Source of the DNA: Laspinema sp. D2d
Lineage (GTDB): Bacteria; Cyanobacteriota; Cyanobacteriia; Cyanobacteriales; Laspinemataceae
Direction: 5' to 3'
DNA length: 33,503 nt
Assembly: GCF_025370755.1 (NCBI RefSeq)
Contig: NZ_JAMXFC010000054.1
Coordinates: 1 to 33,503, forward strand
A model generated the notes under the pieces. It saw only the letters and a program-made list of their open reading frames with translations. It was not told the origin of the DNA and searched no databases. A program made the translations under genes and the position numbers. The number at the start of each line of letters is the position of its first letter. Position 1 is the first letter of the stretch. Below, in pieces: positions 1 to 8,238 of the stretch.

Positions 1-686
1 GAGTGGGATGATTACTTTTTAAGGTGACCACATAATTGGCATTTTTTTGATGAATTAGCCGAATTATTTCAGTTTGATTCCCCAGAGCGACTATTACAAT
101 GGACGCTCCGGTGATATCAATTAATTCTAAGAGGGCACCGAATAGCTATGATTTTATTAGAATGACCTTCAACCTTAACCTGTCCGAGTACCAAGCGATT
201 TTCAGTGGCCCAAACTGTAACTAAATGTAAGTTTTTTATCCCATTTTCTCGGTCATAAGATCCTCTAAGTGTTTTTCCATCAATGGGAATAACTTGTTGA
301 ATAACTGGCCCAATTAATTGCTGAATCCATAAAGTTAATTTTTGTTCTAAAATTTCGGGTTCCAACTTTTCAAACACCCTTCTAAACGTATCATCACTGG
401 GAATACCATTCGGTAACTCTAAAAATTCTTTTAACCATTGTTGTTTGCTGAGGCCATAATTTTCCATGTCCTCCCATCCATCACCTCCAGCTATTGTAGA
501 GAGGAGCGCAATCACAATAATATCTTTAATTAAGTGGCGTTTGGTTCGGTTTACCCTAGGATCCGGTACGTCATCAAAATAATGTGACAAGCTCCCTTGT
601 AACTTTTCCAAGGAAAGAGGTTGGTTGTTGTTCAGCCCTGACTTTGATTTAGACGTAGCCTGAATTGGTGCAAATCCTTTATCCAT
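1..686 (-). pseudogene. ISAs1-family transposase, frameshifted and cut by window edge
   Basis: The intact part (117-686) reads as the N-terminal 180 or so residues of an ISAs1/H-repeat type DDE transposase. The N-terminal associated domain contains FDDVPDPRVNRTKRH, and the first catalytic Asp lies in VIPIDGKTLRGS. Near positions 136-141 one extra base shifts the frame and gives an early stop at 117. In the shifted frame the family sequence resumes (GALLELIDITGASIVI, then QTEIIRLIHQKNANYVVTLK) and runs off position 1. The second catalytic Asp, expected in a DAMG motif, reads VALG here, so the copy is also catalytically dead. I did not find its terminal repeats. The family call is from recognised motifs; inactivation is visible in the sequence. 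Confidence 0.8.
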
Positions 687-943
687 AGAGTTTTACCTAA
701 GCGTTGCCGACTTACTATTTTAGACATTATAGAATTGCCCATCATTAAATGGTGTACACCCTATGATTGTCTTTTTGTCAAGTACAATTTATACCAAATT
801 AGATGAGCTTACCCTGGGGGGTAACACCGAATGAAGTAGGCGATGGAATGTTAGAGTTAAATATTAAGGAGTCAAGGGAATTGGAGGTTTTATGAAAAAT
901 CCATAATCATAGGTAAGGTAGATTTATGAAAAAGTATTGATAG
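687..943. other. AT-rich gap without a recognisable gene
   Basis: About 260 bases between the ISAs1 remnant and the left end of the IS4-type element. No convincing reading frame, hairpin or promoter was found. It probably includes the upstream end of the ISAs1 element and old flanking DNA. Confidence 0.4.
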
Positions 944-952
944 GGCCTAGAT
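944..952. repeat. Left target-site duplication of the IS4-type element
   Basis: GGCCTAGAT directly abuts the left terminal repeat of the IS4-type element. The same nine bases abut the right end at 3522-3530. A 9-bp duplication fits the 9-12 bp known for the IS4 family. Confidence 0.8.
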
Positions 953-965
953 GATTGGTGACAAC

Positions 966-1643
966 TTAAGAAGAGGGGACAAAAGTCAAGCCGGGAAAAG
1001 GAGAGAGGTCTAGCTTTTTATAGCCCTTGCTTTTTCGTAAAGTTTTGACAATGCCGAGATCCTGATTCCGAGGGTCACAAAAATACTCAACCAAGGACTG
1101 ATTATTGCCCTTCGTTGATGCCACAGTGAAATGATAGAACCCCCGAAATAGCATCTCTAAAGAAATCCGTTCGGTGGGCAATTCGAGAGAATCAGCTACA
1201 TCATCAGCCAGGTCAAGCAACACCGCATAGAACAGCCAGGTCGCCCAGATTTGCAACTTGACCCCATTAATAGAACCTGTCCAGATATAAGCCAGATTCA
1301 GCAATCGTTTAACCAAAAAAAATGCCGTTTCAATCTCCCAACGACGGCAATACAAATCAGCCACCACATAGGGTGGTAAGTCATCAGGCTCAAGCACCGA
1401 AGTAATATAGCTATACCAACTTTTGCCATGACGCACTTGTATTAGACGCACGGTAATCTGTTTGGCCTTTCCTCTTTTATGCCCCAGCAGAACTAATTGG
1501 TCAACCAGATTAGCACTCTGGCTAAAAGTTTTCTGGACCTGATAGGTGCCTTTCTTCAGCCTGGTAATCCAAGCGCTACCGGCTTTGACTAGGGCAGCAA
1601 ATTCAGTAAAATCGTAAAAGCCCCGATCAAAAATTAATACCAA
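966..1643 (-). pseudogene. IS4-family transposase, C-terminal fragment
   Basis: This is the C-terminal half of the IS4 transposase, separated from its N-terminal half by the IS630-type insertion at 1638-2803. It begins with the second DDE Asp in LIFDRGFYDF. It carries the YREK signature of the family in YCRRWEIETAFFLVK, with spacing Y-x2-R-x3-E-x6-K and the catalytic Glu. Its stop codon lies inside the left terminal repeat. The apparent start Met at 1643 comes from the first bases of the inserted element and is not a real start. Joining it to the 2804-3520 fragment with one TAA removed restores GGLLIFDRGFYDF in frame. Inactive as it stands. Confidence 0.85.
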
Positions 1644-2803
1644 ATCCGAGGTTCAAACATCTGCTATAATAACTGAAAAATTAGAGGGAAAGATTTATGC
1701 CTAAAAAACTTGAGCTAGTTCCTCATCTTTCGAGTGAGGAACTCCAGGATAGATACAGGAAAGCAAAAGATCCGGTAGAAGTTAGACGCTGGCATCTACT
1801 ATGGAAAGTGTCTCAGGGGTGGTCGTGCAAAGACAGCGCATGGGCAGTGGGCTTAAATTATGATTATGCCCGACGCTTTATCAGAAAATATAATGAAATA
1901 GGAGAAGAAACGGTTCCAAATCAGCGTCCGAAAAATTCTCAGGGTAAAGGAGGGGGTAACCGCTTATTGAATACAGAACAGCTAAATCGATTAAAAGAAA
2001 CATTAAAACAAAAACCCCAAGACAAAGGGCTGTGGACTGGCCCTAAAGTAGCTCGATGGATGGAAAAAGAAACGGGACGGACAAAAATTCATGATCAAAG
2101 GGGGTGGGAGTATTTAAAAAAGCTCGGGTACTCATGGCAAAAGCCCAGACCAAAACATAAAAAAGGATGTCCGATTCAACAACAAGAATTCAAGGAGGAC
2201 CTACCCCTTAAAGTCAAGGCTCTCCAAGAAAAATATCCAAATGCTCAAGTGGAAGTTTGGTTTTTTGATGAACATAGAGTCGGGTTAAAACCGATTCTAT
2301 CTAAAGTTTGGTCTTTAAAGGGTGAAAGACCAATTGCCATTGTGAATCATAGATATGAATGGTTATATGTTTATGGATTGGTCAAGCCTTCAACTGGCCA
2401 AACCTGTTGGTATTTAATTCCTCGGGTTAATGTAGAGTGGTTGAATTTAGTATTTGAGGCTTTTGCCGCAGAAGTTGGAGCATCTGAAGAAAAGATTATT
2501 TTGTTAGTTCAAGATAGAGCCGGATGGCATATGAGTGACAAAGTTTGCTTGCCTAAAGGGATGGTGGTTGAGCCTCTTCCCCCCTATTCTCCAGAACTGC
2601 AACCCGCTGAACGCTTGTGGAAATTAGTAGATGAGCCATTAGTTAACACTTGTTTTGACAGCCTAGATGATTTAGAAAAAGCCCTGATAGAACGCTGTCA
2701 AATTTTGCAAGAAAGTATGCAAGAGGAAATTCGGAATTTAACCAACTATCATTGGCTTACTTATGCCTGATTTGTTTGTGACCTTTGAATCCCGGATTCC
2801 GTA
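1638..2803 (+). mobile_element. IS630-family insertion sequence nested in the IS4-type element
   Basis: A 1166-bp element with imperfect terminal inverted repeats: TACCAAATCCGAGGTTCAAA at the left and TACGGAATCCGGGATTCAAA read inward from the right (16 of 20 match). TAA stands just outside both ends (1635-1637 and 2804-2806). This can be read as a duplicated TAA, or as the TA duplication typical of IS630 with one ambiguous base. Removing the element and one TAA repairs the interrupted reading frame. The transposase is intact, so this copy may still be mobile. Confidence 0.85.
1697..2770 (+). CDS. IS630-family transposase
   Basis: A full-length 357-residue transposase. The N-terminal 60-70 residues are a helix-turn-helix region (WSCKDSAWAVGLNYDYARRFI). 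The DDE catalytic core follows: D191 in WFFDEHRVGLKP, D273 in LVQDRAGWHMS and E305 in PPYSPELQPAERLW. A GAGGGAAA sequence about 8 bases before the ATG can serve as ribosome binding site. The gene fills most of the 1166-bp element between its inverted repeats and has no visible frameshift. It probably performs cut-and-paste transposition into TA-containing targets, as known for the IS630/Tc1 superfamily. Activity of this copy is an inference from integrity. Confidence 0.9.
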   Translation: MPKKLELVPHLSSEELQDRYRKAKDPVEVRRWHLLWKVSQGWSCKDSAWAVGLNYDYARRFIRKYNEIGEETVPNQRPKNSQGKGGGNRLLNTEQLNRLKETLKQKPQDKGLWTGPKVARWMEKETGRTKIHDQRGWEYLKKLGYSWQKPRPKHKKGCPIQQQEFKEDLPLKVKALQEKYPNAQVEVWFFDEHRVGLKPILSKVWSLKGERPIAIVNHRYEWLYVYGLVKPSTGQTCWYLIPRVNVEWLNLVFEAFAAEVGASEEKIILLVQDRAGWHMSDKVCLPKGMVVEPLPPYSPELQPAERLWKLVDEPLVNTCFDSLDDLEKALIERCQILQESMQEEIRNLTNYHWLTYA

Positions 2804-3520
2804 TAATAAACCCCCTTTCGGTAAAGTTGAATGCAACCACTCCCATTGATTCATATCTGCCACATTAGGATTTTCTTCAAATCGGATTGCCACAGGTAAA
2901 TGGCTTGCCATATCTACTATCGTGTAGATTTTTCCAGCTAAAGCTATGGGTTGCTCTTGTAAACTTTTAAGTTTACGAAACAGGGCCTCCAGGGTCGAAC
3001 CATCGACGATCCAAATGTGTTCAAACCGTTGAAAAGTCCAAGCCACGCTCGAAGGTAACGGGCGAACAACACGATTCGCCCAACGTCGCTTTAACTCCTC
3101 CACCAAAGCCCAGAGAACCTGCTCAAACATAGATGCCGGAAATTCTAAAAATCTCTTGCAGAGAGCTTGTTGCGTTACCTTAACCGCTCGGCACCACAGT
3201 AAATCTTCCCGAGCTAAGGTCCGTCCCAGTTCTCGAACACTCGGGATTTGACGCCATAACAGGCTCAACACGGCTCCCACCATTAGAGGAAGCCCCAAAA
3301 TTCGTTGGCGCAGCCCCAACTGGCGATAGTATTTCAATTGCTCGTGAACCACAGGCTTCAACAAGTCGCTCAGGTGGGCTTCAATCGCCTCGCTACTTGG
3401 GGCTGGCATATTGTGGCGGCGAGTATGATCTGGGTTGTTTTTGCGAGGACGACTCATTCCATCAAACTCAGGCGCGAAACTAGCTTGACAATTACACTCT
3501 AGCCTTAAGTTGTCACCCAT
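2738..3520 (-). pseudogene. IS4-family transposase, N-terminal fragment
   Basis: This is the N-terminal half of the split IS4 transposase. The true IS4 part is 2807-3520 (TAA duplication 2804-2806); the last 20 or so residues (YGIRDSKVTNKSG onward) are read from the nested IS630 end. It contains the first catalytic Asp at about residue 173 in IWIVDGSTLEALFRKL and ends in TLPKGGLL exactly where the second DDE motif should begin. The Met at 3520 lies inside the terminal repeat. A start at 3457 (MSRPRKNN) looks more natural because the 21 residues before it resemble translated non-coding sequence. The other half is at 966-1637. Confidence 0.85.
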
Positions 3521-3521
3521 C

Positions 3522-3530
3522 GGCCTAGAT
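3522..3530. repeat. Right target-site duplication of the IS4-type element
   Basis: GGCCTAGAT, identical to 944-952, immediately follows the right terminal repeat. The perfect match suggests a fairly recent insertion, earlier than the nested IS630 event. Confidence 0.8.
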
Positions 3531-3597
3531 ATTTTACGATAATATCTAAAACATTTTGACTCTATAAAGTTGTACAGAATACCAAGAGTTTCAAGAA

Positions 3598-4389
3598 ATG
3601 TCTATCTCCAAAAATGAAGGAAAAGCAGTCCAGAAAATTCTATGTATTGGTGGGTCTACTTTGAATAAAGGTACAATTGAAAAAATTAAGGATGCTTTAA
3701 TTGAAACTAAATTTTTACAAAAATGGGCAGTTATATTCGTTAATCATGATTATTTTAAAATAAGCTACAAGCCAGCAGAAACTCAAATAAGTAAGGATAA
3801 AATCCAGAAGGAGTCGCATGGAATTAATATTAAGTTTTTAGAACAAGTAGGCGATCATTTAATCCATAAAAATAATGTGTACATTTTGCCAGATCCGTCA
3901 AAGGTACTACCGGCAGAAGAAAATGAGGAAGACTGGCGATCTGCTGATTGTATCGAGAAAAACGGTCAGGTAATGCTTCAAGTATTAGAACCACAATCTT
4001 CTTTTGAAAAATACGATCAATGGTTTGAAAACAAACGATGTGATGCAGGTGGTAAAGAGAGAAGTTTCGATACAATGCCTTATATCGATAAATTCATGAA
4101 GGAACTTGCAGATGTAACAACAAAAATAAAAGACGTAAAAATCGCTGGTCTAATTTTATGTGGACTTGGTGGAGATGGGGCATATGGGTTAAAAGAAATT
4201 AAAAATAAAGGTGGAGCCACAGCAGTTCAGAATCCAGGTGAATGTTTGCATCCAAAAAGAGGAAAAACGACTTGCTCAATGCCACATACAGCACTAACAC
4301 TAGACAAAAATTCACCACATCAAAAAATATCAATAAAAGGAAATAGCGAGGTTATGAGTTTAATACAATGGCTAGACTCTATCCGTTAG
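3598..4389 (+). CDS. Stand-alone CheB-like methylesterase domain protein, divergent
   Basis: A 263-residue protein that I read as a diverged CheB-type methylesterase (glutamate methyl ester hydrolase of chemoreceptors). The catalytic triad positions are all present: S20 in ILCIGGST, H50 in VIFVNHDYF and D193 in ILCGLGGDGAYGLKEI. The C-terminal PHTAL after SMP matches the family's GMPrAA region, and NNVYILPDPSKV matches the vyIAP segment. There is no receiver domain, and no CheA, CheR, CheW or receptor gene nearby. The gene is clearly richer in A+T than its neighbours, lacks HIP1 sites and lies directly beside insertion sequences, which suggests foreign origin. The middle part (residues 60-170) is longer and more charged than in ordinary CheB. 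Fold call moderately sure; substrate unknown. Confidence 0.65.
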   Translation: MSISKNEGKAVQKILCIGGSTLNKGTIEKIKDALIETKFLQKWAVIFVNHDYFKISYKPAETQISKDKIQKESHGINIKFLEQVGDHLIHKNNVYILPDPSKVLPAEENEEDWRSADCIEKNGQVMLQVLEPQSSFEKYDQWFENKRCDAGGKERSFDTMPYIDKFMKELADVTTKIKDVKIAGLILCGLGGDGAYGLKEIKNKGGATAVQNPGECLHPKRGKTTCSMPHTALTLDKNSPHQKISIKGNSEVMSLIQWLDSIR

Positions 4390-4655
4390 GGCAACATCAC
4401 TCGTACTTTAGCAGATTTCAATCACGCGATCAGTTAATTAACCCTCCACAAGTCGCGATTGTCAAGAAGTAAGTTAGTTTGGCTATAGGGCCGATCGCCC
4501 TTGTCCTCTACCCCCCAAGGACGATCGCCTCTACAGACCCGACTTAAATTAACAATCTGCAACCAATTTCCTGAAAAAATACAGCGCGATTTCGCTAAAA
4601 CCCTACAAGAATATTCACAACAGAAACCCAGTTTTTTGGTTATCCCTGGGGTTTC

Positions 4656-4670
4656 AGAAACCGGGTTTCT
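4656..4670. repeat. AGAAACCSGGTTTCT palindromic unit, copy 1
   Basis: AGAAACCGGGTTTCT is a 15-base near-perfect palindrome followed by a long T run. The same unit occurs at 17345-17359, and its reverse complement at 4707-4721. It could form a short hairpin and act as a weak terminator. Confidence 0.6.
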
Positions 4671-4706
4671 TTTTTTTACTCCAAAGTTAACGATAATATC
4701 CACCAG

Positions 4707-4721
4707 AGAAACCCGGTTTCT
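4707..4721. repeat. AGAAACCSGGTTTCT palindromic unit, copy 2
   Basis: AGAAACCCGGTTTCT, the reverse complement of the unit at 4656-4670, lies 36 bases away and is also followed by T-rich sequence. The inverted pair could form a larger hairpin. Confidence 0.6.
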
Positions 4722-4751
4722 TTTCTTGGAGCTTTCAGGGGAGATCGCACC

Positions 4752-5117
4752 TTAATCCAAAGTCAAAATTCCAGCAGAATAATCGGCAACCAGTCGTTTT
4801 AATTGCAACCAACGCACCCCCAAGAGAATATTTTCAATTTCATCTCCCCCCAAAACAGGAATGATGAACTCCTCTCCATCCATTAGGACAATTCCCTTGT
4901 AGACCGTAAAAAATACTGTCCCGGCTGCGGTGTTAGCCTTTCTAGGTTTCCGCTTTTGCAACCAATCTAAATTCACTGCATCTTCGTTATTAATCAGCAG
5001 CTAATCATTAAACCCCGTATCAAGAATTACTTGAACAGGCCAATCAGTTTCATCGGCAGCAACTAAAGCAATTTCAAATACTTATTCTCCCTTATGGTTA
5101 AACTCTCCACTAATCAT
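4752..5117 (-). pseudogene. Clan AA aspartic protease, two in-frame stop codons
   Basis: Read from the ATG at 5117 without a frameshift, this gives a 121-codon frame like cyanobacterial clan AA (retropepsin-like) aspartic proteases. MISGEFNHKGE is followed by a TAA, then VFEIALVAADE leads to the catalytic VILDTGFND. A TAG follows, then LLINNEDAVNLDWLQK. The C-terminal part ends in the typical LLGVRWLQLKRLVADYSAGILTLD. Only residues after the second stop (4752-4976) form an open frame. The catalytic Asp-Thr-Gly is preserved, so the decay looks recent. The ATG overlaps the stop of the upstream gene as ATGA, a translationally coupled pair. Family call from recognised motifs; the stops are direct observations. 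Confidence 0.75.
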
Positions 5118-5431
5118 GCTCGATAACAGGCTCCGGTTTCATTAATGCAGTAAACTACACACCGGGCATTCGGGTATTTTTCATCAGCTTTCTGTTCTAC
5201 CACCTGGTCATCTTTGTCGATAAAATAGTCGCCACTTTCGGGTTCTATGACCATAAACCAGTCGTAATAGTCGTCGATTAGTTTGGGTTTAGCCGCCTCG
5301 AAAATTTCATCACACCGCTTCATTAAGGCTTGCATTTCTGCTTTGCGTTGGGCGAGTTCTTCTGGGGAACGTCGGGGGTCTGGAAAGACTCGGCCTAGAC
5401 GCGCTTGGCGATTTTCAGATATTTTTCTCAT
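5114..5431 (-). CDS. Hypothetical protein, partner of the clan AA protease gene
   Basis: A 105-residue soluble, charged protein of unknown function. The first half is likely helical (RSPEELAQRKAEMQALMKRCDEIFEAAKPKLIDDYY). The second half (WFMVIEPESGDYFIDKDDQVVEQKADEKYPNARCVVYCINETGACYRA) resembles a domain I recall from small cyanobacterial proteins encoded just upstream of clan AA aspartic proteases. Its TGA overlaps the protease ATG by the four bases ATGA, which implies coupled translation. This gene is open while its partner is broken. The paired arrangement recalls a two-gene cassette, but I do not know its role and do not assign toxin or antitoxin function. Confidence 0.7.
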   Translation of the reverse strand: MRKISENRQARLGRVFPDPRRSPEELAQRKAEMQALMKRCDEIFEAAKPKLIDDYYDWFMVIEPESGDYFIDKDDQVVEQKADEKYPNARCVVYCINETGACYRA

Positions 5432-5607
5432 CAGGGATTAGCCTCCACTGGGCATGGTTTATTTATTATTTTAACTGGCGTCTAAGAAAAAGAGAGCAAA
5501 ACCTCATTGAAAATATGCTGGCTCCTTTAAATGAAGAAGCGGGCGCTCGTTCCCAACCTCAGAGCGATCGCAACTATCCCAAAGTCATCATCACCCCACT
5601 GCCAAAA

Positions 5608-5656
5608 ATGACCAAGAACCAACGACCAATGACAAATGACCAACGACCAATGACAA
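5608..5656. repeat. Degenerate heptamer tandem repeat
   Basis: Seven consecutive heptamers of the pattern AYGACMA: ATGACCA, AGAACCA, ACGACCA, ATGACAA, ATGACCA, ACGACCA, ATGACAA. Short tandemly repeated heptamers of this kind are known from filamentous cyanobacteria. It lies in the gap upstream of the aldo/keto reductase gene. Confidence 0.8.
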
Positions 5657-5719
5657 AAAACTGTATTGTCTGGGCGCGCCCTATTGTAAGATAGACCCGA
5701 TTCAATTCATTGATCACCT

Positions 5720-6697
5720 GTGACTATGGCAACGACTCTCTCTCTTCCACTTATGGGCTGCGGTACTTGGGCTTGGGGTAACCGGCTTTTATGGGGATAT
5801 GAACCCAGTATGGATACGGAATTACAAGCGGTGTTTAATCTGTGTGTCGAGAATGGGGTGACGTTATTCGATACGGGAGATTCTTATGGGACTGGCAAGC
5901 TGAATGGTCGGAGTGAGACGCTGTTGGGGCGCTTTGCTCAGGAGTATCAGGGTCCGAATGCGGATAAAATTTGTATAGCGACCAAGTTAGCGCCTTATCC
6001 TTGGCGGTTGACTCGGCGATCGATGGTGTCTGCTGGGGAAGGGTCGGCGCAGCGGTTGGGACGGCTGGATTTGGTGCAGATGCATTGGTCTACGGCGAAT
6101 TATGCGCCTTGGCAGGAATGGTCGTTGTTGGATGGATTGGCGGATTTATACGATCGCGGGTTGGTGAAGGGAGTCGGTTTGTCCAATTACGGTCCCAAAC
6201 GCCTGGAACGCATTTATCAAAAGTTTAGCGATCGCGGAGTTCCCATTGCTACCCTGCAAGTCCAATACTCTCTGTTGTCTACCTATCCCGTGACTACCTT
6301 GGGACTCAAAGAAGTCTGCGATCGCCTGGGAATTCAACTGATTGCCTATAGTCCCCTCGCCTTGGGATTATTAACGGGAAAATACTCAGAAAACGGTCCC
6401 TTCCCTCCAGGAATTCGCGGGTTCCTGTTTCGGAGTATTTTACCTAAAATTAGGCCCTTGTTAGACTGTTTGAAAGCAATTGCCTCGGACCGCAATAAAA
6501 CCATGTCCCAGGTTGCCATCAATTGGTGCATCTGCAAAGGCATGATTCCCATTCCCGGGGCAAAAAGTGTGGAACAGGCACAGCAAAATCTCGGTGCTCT
6601 GGGTTGGAGTTTGGATGCCGGAGAAGTGCTGCAACTGGATCAAGTGGCGGCGAATTCTAATAAAACAATGGTGCAAAATATCTTTCAAACCACTTAA
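5720..6697 (+). CDS. Aldo/keto reductase
   Basis: A soluble NAD(P)H-dependent oxidoreductase of the AKR superfamily, about 325 residues, usual length. Counting from the GTG at 5720, the conserved tetrad is visible: D51 and Y56 in FDTGDSYG, K89 in IATKLAPYP and H122 in LVQMHWS. The later barrel strands GVGLSNYGPKRL, IAYSPLALGLLTGKY and the cofactor-binding IPIPGAKSVEQAQQN are present. The start could equally be the ATG at 5726; no strong ribosome binding site decides. The substrate cannot be told from the sequence. It faces sbcD tail to tail. An upstream heptamer repeat separates it from the protease pair. Confidence 0.9.
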   Translation: MTMATTLSLPLMGCGTWAWGNRLLWGYEPSMDTELQAVFNLCVENGVTLFDTGDSYGTGKLNGRSETLLGRFAQEYQGPNADKICIATKLAPYPWRLTRRSMVSAGEGSAQRLGRLDLVQMHWSTANYAPWQEWSLLDGLADLYDRGLVKGVGLSNYGPKRLERIYQKFSDRGVPIATLQVQYSLLSTYPVTTLGLKEVCDRLGIQLIAYSPLALGLLTGKYSENGPFPPGIRGFLFRSILPKIRPLLDCLKAIASDRNKTMSQVAINWCICKGMIPIPGAKSVEQAQQNLGALGWSLDAGEVLQLDQVAANSNKTMVQNIFQTT

Positions 6698-6809
6698 AAT
6701 CAAGGCAAAATCTTAAATAACTTTCCCGGTCCTTAATTTTAGTGCAAGGGTAGATCCCTCCTAAATCGGCCATCAATTTATCACCTTCAGGGAATTTGGT
6801 CAAGTCATT

Positions 6810-8117
6810 TTAAAGCAATTTGAGTTGAACTGACGCATCATCGATCGCCTCCCTCGGTTCCCCATCTTCACCTGTTGAGGAAAACTGCCACATCTGTTCA
6901 TCTCCGGCCAATAAACCCTCCGCTGCTTCTAACAAATCGGTTTTGATATCTTCTAATCCTTCTCGATTGTCTAAATAGGTTTGTAAGGCACTTAACGGGT
7001 CAATTCCAGCGCCTGCATTCAGTTCGGGAACTCGGGGTCTGGCGAGTTGGCTGACGAGTTCGGGTTGAATGGTGTAGTTATGTGCGATGCTTAAGGCTGC
7101 ATGAATGACGGTGTTATCAATTAAATCAATTTGGTGCGATCGCAATTGATAAATCAGTCTCACTACTGCATCCTCAATCTCCTGTTTACCGACTGCCTTT
7201 AAAATCTTCTCTTGGGGATTCTCCGCTTCCGATACATCTACCTTAATCGTCTTAAACGATCGCACAACCAACGGACAAAATTCCCACTTCGCCTGTCCCC
7301 GTTCTAACTCTACTATCACATACCCTTTATCTTCCTTCTGCTCACTAAAATCCACCCGTTCAATACTCCCGGGATAAATTACTGGCGGATTATTGGTGGG
7401 ATTCAGGTTCTGGTGACGGTGAACATGACCCAAAGCTACATAATCAAACTCAGGGCGAATTAATAGGGAAATGGGAATCGTAAACCCCTTGCCGACTGCT
7501 AGAAACCGTTCCGCCCCTAATTCGGCGCGATCGGCCATTAAATGGGCCAGCAGGACCGTGGGTACTGTTTCGTCTAGTTTGCGGACTTCCCCTTCTAAGA
7601 CAACGCGCAGACGGTCAATTAATAACTGATTTACATCCGAAAGAGAAATCCCCTCGGTTTGCGATCGCGTCATTAAGGTAGAACGGGTAACCCAAGGTAA
7701 CGTAATAATTTGCACCGGACCTTTGGCAGTTTCTATGCGATGAGTCGTGAGGCTATCACCGACGATAAAACCGGGGACTCCCAACGTGCGATAAATCGAT
7801 AAACTTGCTCCCCCTTGTCCTTGAGAATGTTGATCATGGTTGCCGACGAGCAAAACTGTGGGGATATTTGCCTGGACTAACCGATGAAATTGACGCGCAA
7901 ATGCTTCTTGGACAAACGGAGGTGGGGTGGCATCGGGAAAGGCATCCCCGCCAAACAAAACTAAATCCACGGGTTCGGTAATGGCGCGATCAATACAGCG
8001 ACTCAAGGTGCTGACAAAATCTTCTAATCGCGTATTCAAGCCCGTGGCTGGATTAACTCGTCCGTGGGAAAACCCACTGCCGATATGGATATCTGAAAGA
8101 TGCAGAATTTTAATCAT
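6810..8117 (-). CDS. sbcD: SbcD-like DNA double-strand-break nuclease subunit
   Basis: A 435-residue metallophosphoesterase of the Mre11/SbcD family, the nuclease subunit of the SbcCD complex that trims hairpins and broken DNA ends. Metal-binding motifs appear in order: LSDIHIG (residues 8-13), FGGDAFPD, VGNHDQHSQG, then HLMADRAELG and GHVHRHQN. A C-terminal extension of about 180 residues follows the phosphoesterase core; it probably includes the capping domain that binds SbcC. No sbcC gene is in the window, so the partner would be elsewhere. cysH lies 121 bp upstream in the same direction, a loose arrangement that need not be an operon. The nuclease activity is inferred from family motifs. 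Confidence 0.85.
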   Translation of the reverse strand: MIKILHLSDIHIGSGFSHGRVNPATGLNTRLEDFVSTLSRCIDRAITEPVDLVLFGGDAFPDATPPPFVQEAFARQFHRLVQANIPTVLLVGNHDQHSQGQGGASLSIYRTLGVPGFIVGDSLTTHRIETAKGPVQIITLPWVTRSTLMTRSQTEGISLSDVNQLLIDRLRVVLEGEVRKLDETVPTVLLAHLMADRAELGAERFLAVGKGFTIPISLLIRPEFDYVALGHVHRHQNLNPTNNPPVIYPGSIERVDFSEQKEDKGYVIVELERGQAKWEFCPLVVRSFKTIKVDVSEAENPQEKILKAVGKQEIEDAVVRLIYQLRSHQIDLIDNTVIHAALSIAHNYTIQPELVSQLARPRVPELNAGAGIDPLSALQTYLDNREGLEDIKTDLLEAAEGLLAGDEQMWQFSSTGEDGEPREAIDDASVQLKLL

Positions 8118-8238
8118 GGGTTGTTATTAGTCCGAAGTCCTTTGTCTATTGTGCTTTGTTTCTTCTAACTTGCACAGACTGGCGCAGTCGCCTTGCTTCA
8201 AACCCGAGGACAAAAGACTTAGGACTCTTAACTACCCG

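Larger units (their letters stand above)
953..3521 (-). mobile_element. IS4-family insertion sequence, interrupted by an IS630-type element
   Basis: The ends are inverted repeats: GATTGGTGACAACTTAAG at the left and GATGGGTGACAACTTAAG read inward from the right (17 of 18 match). They are flanked by 9-bp direct repeats GGCCTAGAT. Without the nested 1166-bp element and its duplicated bases the element would be about 1400 bp, a usual IS4 size. It encodes one transposase on the minus strand, now in two pieces. The element landed about 70 bp upstream of the CheB-like gene at 3598 and may have altered that gene's promoter. Confidence 0.85.
4390..4751. other. Non-coding stretch with short palindromic repeats
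   Basis: No credible gene. Short frames on both strands are low-complexity readings of the repeats. It holds the palindromic units at 4656-4670 and 4707-4721, a half-copy near 4622, and several CGATCGCC motifs. Confidence 0.5.

Noticed and set aside
1-3530. The mobile region considered as one composite transposon
   Set aside because: The elements belong to three different families with separate ends. The 9-bp duplication bounds only the IS4-type element, and no cargo gene lies between like copies.
4434-4755. Overlapping short frames on both strands (84 and 89 residues)
   Set aside because: They are read through palindromic repeats and T runs, with no family likeness.
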